DNA from: Pseudomonadota bacterium
Lineage (GTDB): Bacteria; Pseudomonadota; Gammaproteobacteria; Burkholderiales; SHXO01
Direction: 5' to 3'
Assembly: GCA_023430065.1 (NCBI GenBank)
Contig: JAEZCG010000050.1
Location: forward strand, 1-8,282
Length of the DNA stretch: 8,282 nt
Positions 6,177-8,282 of the stretch are shown piece after piece. Each line of letters begins with the position of its first letter. The stretch's first letter is position 1. The notes under the pieces are model-generated. The model searched no databases and was not told where the DNA came from. It saw nothing but the letters and a program-made list of their open reading frames with translations. Both the position numbers and the translations under genes were made by a program.

Positions 6177-7421
6177 ATGCAGTCGATGCCCGCGGATCGC
6201 CGCCCAGACGCCTCGCTCGCCCTGCTCGCCGATCCGTACCGTTTCATCGGAGACCAGTGCCGGCGCTTCGGCAGCGACGTGTTCGAGGCGCGCATCCTGC
6301 TCGAGCGCAGCATCTGCATGAGCGGCGCCGCGGCGGCCGAGGTGTTCTACGATGCCACGCGCTTCACGCGCATCGGCGCGGCCCCCGAGCCGCTGCGCAA
6401 GACGCTGTTCGGCAACGGTGGCGTGCAGACCCTGGACGGCATGGCCCACCGGCATCGCAAGACCATGTTCATGGGGCTGATGACGTCCGAGTCGATCGCG
6501 CACCTGACCGCACTCATGCTCAAGGAATGGGTGGGCGCTGCCAGCAGTTGGGCCGGCAAGGAGGTGGTGTTGTACGACGCGTTGCACGAGCCGATGATGC
6601 GCGCGGTAAGCCGCTGGGCCGGGGTCGACGTGCCGGAGGCCCACCTCGCCGGTCGCGCGCACGACCTGGTGGAACTGTTCGACGCGGCCGGCACGCTGGG
6701 GCTGGGCCACTTCCGCGCCCGGCTCGCGCGCAGCCGCGCGGAAAAGTGGATGAGTGCGCTCATCGAGGACATTCGCGCCGGCCGCGTCGGCGTGCCGCCG
6801 GGATCGGCGGCGGAGCGCATCGCCCTGCATCGCGAACTCGATGGCCGACTGCTGCCGGGCGAGGTCGCTGCCGTCGAACTGATCAACGTGCTGCGACCCA
6901 CACTCGCCGTGTCGGTGTACATCGTGCACGCCGCACACGCCCTGCACAGGAATCCGCACTGCCGCGAGCGGCTGCGCAGCGGCGAGAAGGGCTACGTGGA
7001 AGCATTTACGCAGGAGGTGCGACGCTACTACCCGTTCTTCCCGGCCGTGGTCGCGCGCGTGCGCGACGACTTCCAGTGGAGCGGCTTCCGCTTCCCCCGA
7101 GGGACGCAGACCATCCTCGATCTGTACGGCACGTGTCACGACGCGCGTGCCTGGCACGACCCGGACCGCTTCGTGCCCGAACGCTTCCTCGAACGGCGGC
7201 CGACCGCGTACGATTCGATTCCGCAGGGCGGCGGCGAGCACTACACCAACCACCGCTGTCCGGGCGAGTGGATCACCGAATCGCTGATCCACGCGGCCAC
7301 CATGTTCCTCGTCTCGCAGCTGCGTTACGAGGTGCCGGAACAGGACCTCGAGCTCGACTTCGCGCGACTGCCGGCGCTGCCCAAGAGCCGCTTCGTCATG
7401 CGCGACGTCGCATTCGCCTGA
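6177..7421 (+). CDS. CYP152-family cytochrome P450, fatty-acid peroxygenase
   Basis: CYP152 enzymes (P450 BS-beta, SP-alpha, OleT) use hydrogen peroxide directly to hydroxylate or decarboxylate free fatty acids, without a redox partner. The 414-residue cytosolic protein shows the family marks in order: LFGNGGVQTLDG with Gln84, AHRHRK, then Arg240-Pro241 (LRPTLAVSVY) in the I helix, which in the family binds the substrate carboxylate. Next come ExxR as E280-R283 (QEVRRYYPFFP), PERF (334-337), and the heme-ligand loop QGGGEHYTNHRCPGEW with Cys361. The C-terminus ends EQDLELDFARLPALPKS.FVM, as in BS-beta. OleT has His where this protein has Gln84, and BS-beta has Gln, so hydroxylation is more likely than alkene formation. 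It follows the truncated transporter by 77 bases and precedes the S10 gene by 10. Confidence 0.95.
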   Translation: MQSMPADRRPDASLALLADPYRFIGDQCRRFGSDVFEARILLERSICMSGAAAAEVFYDATRFTRIGAAPEPLRKTLFGNGGVQTLDGMAHRHRKTMFMGLMTSESIAHLTALMLKEWVGAASSWAGKEVVLYDALHEPMMRAVSRWAGVDVPEAHLAGRAHDLVELFDAAGTLGLGHFRARLARSRAEKWMSALIEDIRAGRVGVPPGSAAERIALHRELDGRLLPGEVAAVELINVLRPTLAVSVYIVHAAHALHRNPHCRERLRSGEKGYVEAFTQEVRRYYPFFPAVVARVRDDFQWSGFRFPRGTQTILDLYGTCHDARAWHDPDRFVPERFLERRPTAYDSIPQGGGEHYTNHRCPGEWITESLIHAATMFLVSQLRYEVPEQDLELDFARLPALPKSRFVMRDVAFA

Positions 7422-7431
7422 GATCGCCAAG

Positions 7432-8282
7432 ATGAATGTGCGGAAATTTGTCGCCACCCTCTGGTGGCTGGCCCTTCTGGTCGCGCTGCCCGTCGCGGCG
7501 CAGGACGCGAAGCCATCTCAGCCGGCCGAGACCCCGCCCGCCGCGACCGCGGCACGCGAGCAGGCCGAGGACCCGCCGGTCGTCACCCGGCACGCGATCA
7601 CCATCGACGGCGAGCGCCTCGCCTACACCGCCACGGCCGGCACGATCCCGCTGATCGACACGAGCGGCAAGCGGCTCGCCTCGATGTTCTTCGTCGCCTA
7701 CTCGCTGGCGGATCCCAGCCAGACGCGCCGGCCCGTGACCTTCGCTTTCAATGGCGGGCCGGGCGCCTCGTCGATGTGGCTGCACCTGGGCGTGGGTCCG
7801 AAGACCGTGCCCCTGCCCGAGCAGGGCACGGCGCTTCCACGTGACAGCACGCTGGTGGACAACGCGTACACCTGGCTGCCGTTCACCGATCTGGTGTTCG
7901 TCGATCCGGTCGGCGCCGGATACAGCCGCGCGGCCGAGGGCGTGGACGAGAGCCAGTTCTACGACGCGGTGCGCGACATCGACGCGGCCGCCGCCTTCGT
8001 GCGCCGCTACCTCACGCGCTACGACCGGTGGCGCGCGCCGAAGATCATCCTCGGCGAGAGCTACGGCACGACGCGCGCGGCCGCGCTGGTCAACCGGCTG
8101 CAGGAGTCGGAGGGAATCGACCCGGTCGGCGCGATCCTGATCTCGTCGGTGCTCGACTTCCACACGATTGCCTTCGACGACGCCAGCGTGCTGCCCTACG
8201 TGCTCGCCCTGCCGTCGTATGCCGCGACCGCGTGGTACCACCGGCGTCTGGACGGCGACCTGCCGCAGGTGCTGCGCGAGGC
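7432..8282 (+). CDS. Secreted S10-family serine carboxypeptidase-like protein, N-terminal part
   Basis: The frame opens with ATG at 7432 and has no stop before the window end, so 283 residues are seen and the 3' part is missing. Residues 1-23 form a signal peptide (MNVRKF, a hydrophobic core, cleavage likely after VAA), so the protein is exported, probably to the periplasm. A Pro/Ala-rich linker follows to about residue 50. FNGGPGASSMWLH at 106-118 is the S10 oxyanion motif, DPVGAGYS at 158-165 is a family block, and GESYGT at 208-213 holds the nucleophile Ser210. The Asp and His of the triad would lie beyond the window. S10 enzymes remove C-terminal residues from peptides, but bacterial members are little studied. 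It starts 10 bases after the P450 stop with only a weak GAG ribosome site, so co-transcription is likely. Confidence 0.92.
   Translation, partial: MNVRKFVATLWWLALLVALPVAAQDAKPSQPAETPPAATAAREQAEDPPVVTRHAITIDGERLAYTATAGTIPLIDTSGKRLASMFFVAYSLADPSQTRRPVTFAFNGGPGASSMWLHLGVGPKTVPLPEQGTALPRDSTLVDNAYTWLPFTDLVFVDPVGAGYSRAAEGVDESQFYDAVRDIDAAAAFVRRYLTRYDRWRAPKIILGESYGTTRAAALVNRLQESEGIDPVGAILISSVLDFHTIAFDDASVLPYVLALPSYAATAWYHRRLDGDLPQVLRE

Noticed and set aside
5880..7457. 525-codon open frame on the minus strand opposite the P450
   Set aside because: It is antisense to a gene with full CYP152 motifs. Its translation shows no family pattern.
7396..8241. 281-codon open frame on the minus strand opposite the S10 gene
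   Set aside because: The + strand frame has a signal peptide, the GGPGASS block and GESYG. The minus frame has only a repetitive Arg/Gly/Val composition.

Overview
The window is GC-rich bacterial chromosomal DNA. Its gene types suggest a proteobacterium: a Burkholderia-type QueE, YlqF, a CYP152 P450 and an S10 peptidase, plus palindromic repeats that spurious annotations often translate. My best guess is a gammaproteobacterium near the Xanthomonadales or a betaproteobacterium. This is an inference from family resemblance, as there is no rRNA or marker gene here to settle it.

Layout. (1) Positions 1-339, + strand: the 3' end of a gene, perhaps a DUF2254-like membrane protein. It converges on (2) a minus-strand cluster read from 3755 down to 385: ylqF (ribosome-assembly GTPase), queC, a long queD-like gene and queE. 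queC and queD overlap by four bases, and only 7 bases separate queD from queE. QueD, QueE and QueC act in that order to turn dihydroneopterin triphosphate into preQ0, the 7-deazaguanine precursor of tRNA queuosine. The queD product is the oddest protein in the window. It contains three tandem PTPS-type (6-carboxytetrahydropterin synthase) folds, and only the middle one keeps the full zinc and catalytic residue set. (3) Positions 3756-4216: a non-coding stretch with three tandem units of about 105 bp, each a long imperfect inverted repeat. (4) A minus-strand gene of unknown function with RNase H-fold-like acidic motifs (4217 to about 5062). (5) Divergent from it on the + strand: an MFS-type transporter that stops after about nine membrane segments, a CYP152-family fatty-acid peroxygenase P450, and, 10 bases later, the 5' part of a secreted S10 serine carboxypeptidase-like protein that runs off the window end. 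This last gene is open to position 8282.

No CRISPR array, insertion sequence, tRNA, rRNA or defence system was seen. The best candidates for new biology are the three-domain QueD, the CYP152 enzyme with Gln at the position that is His in OleT, and the truncated transporter beside it.
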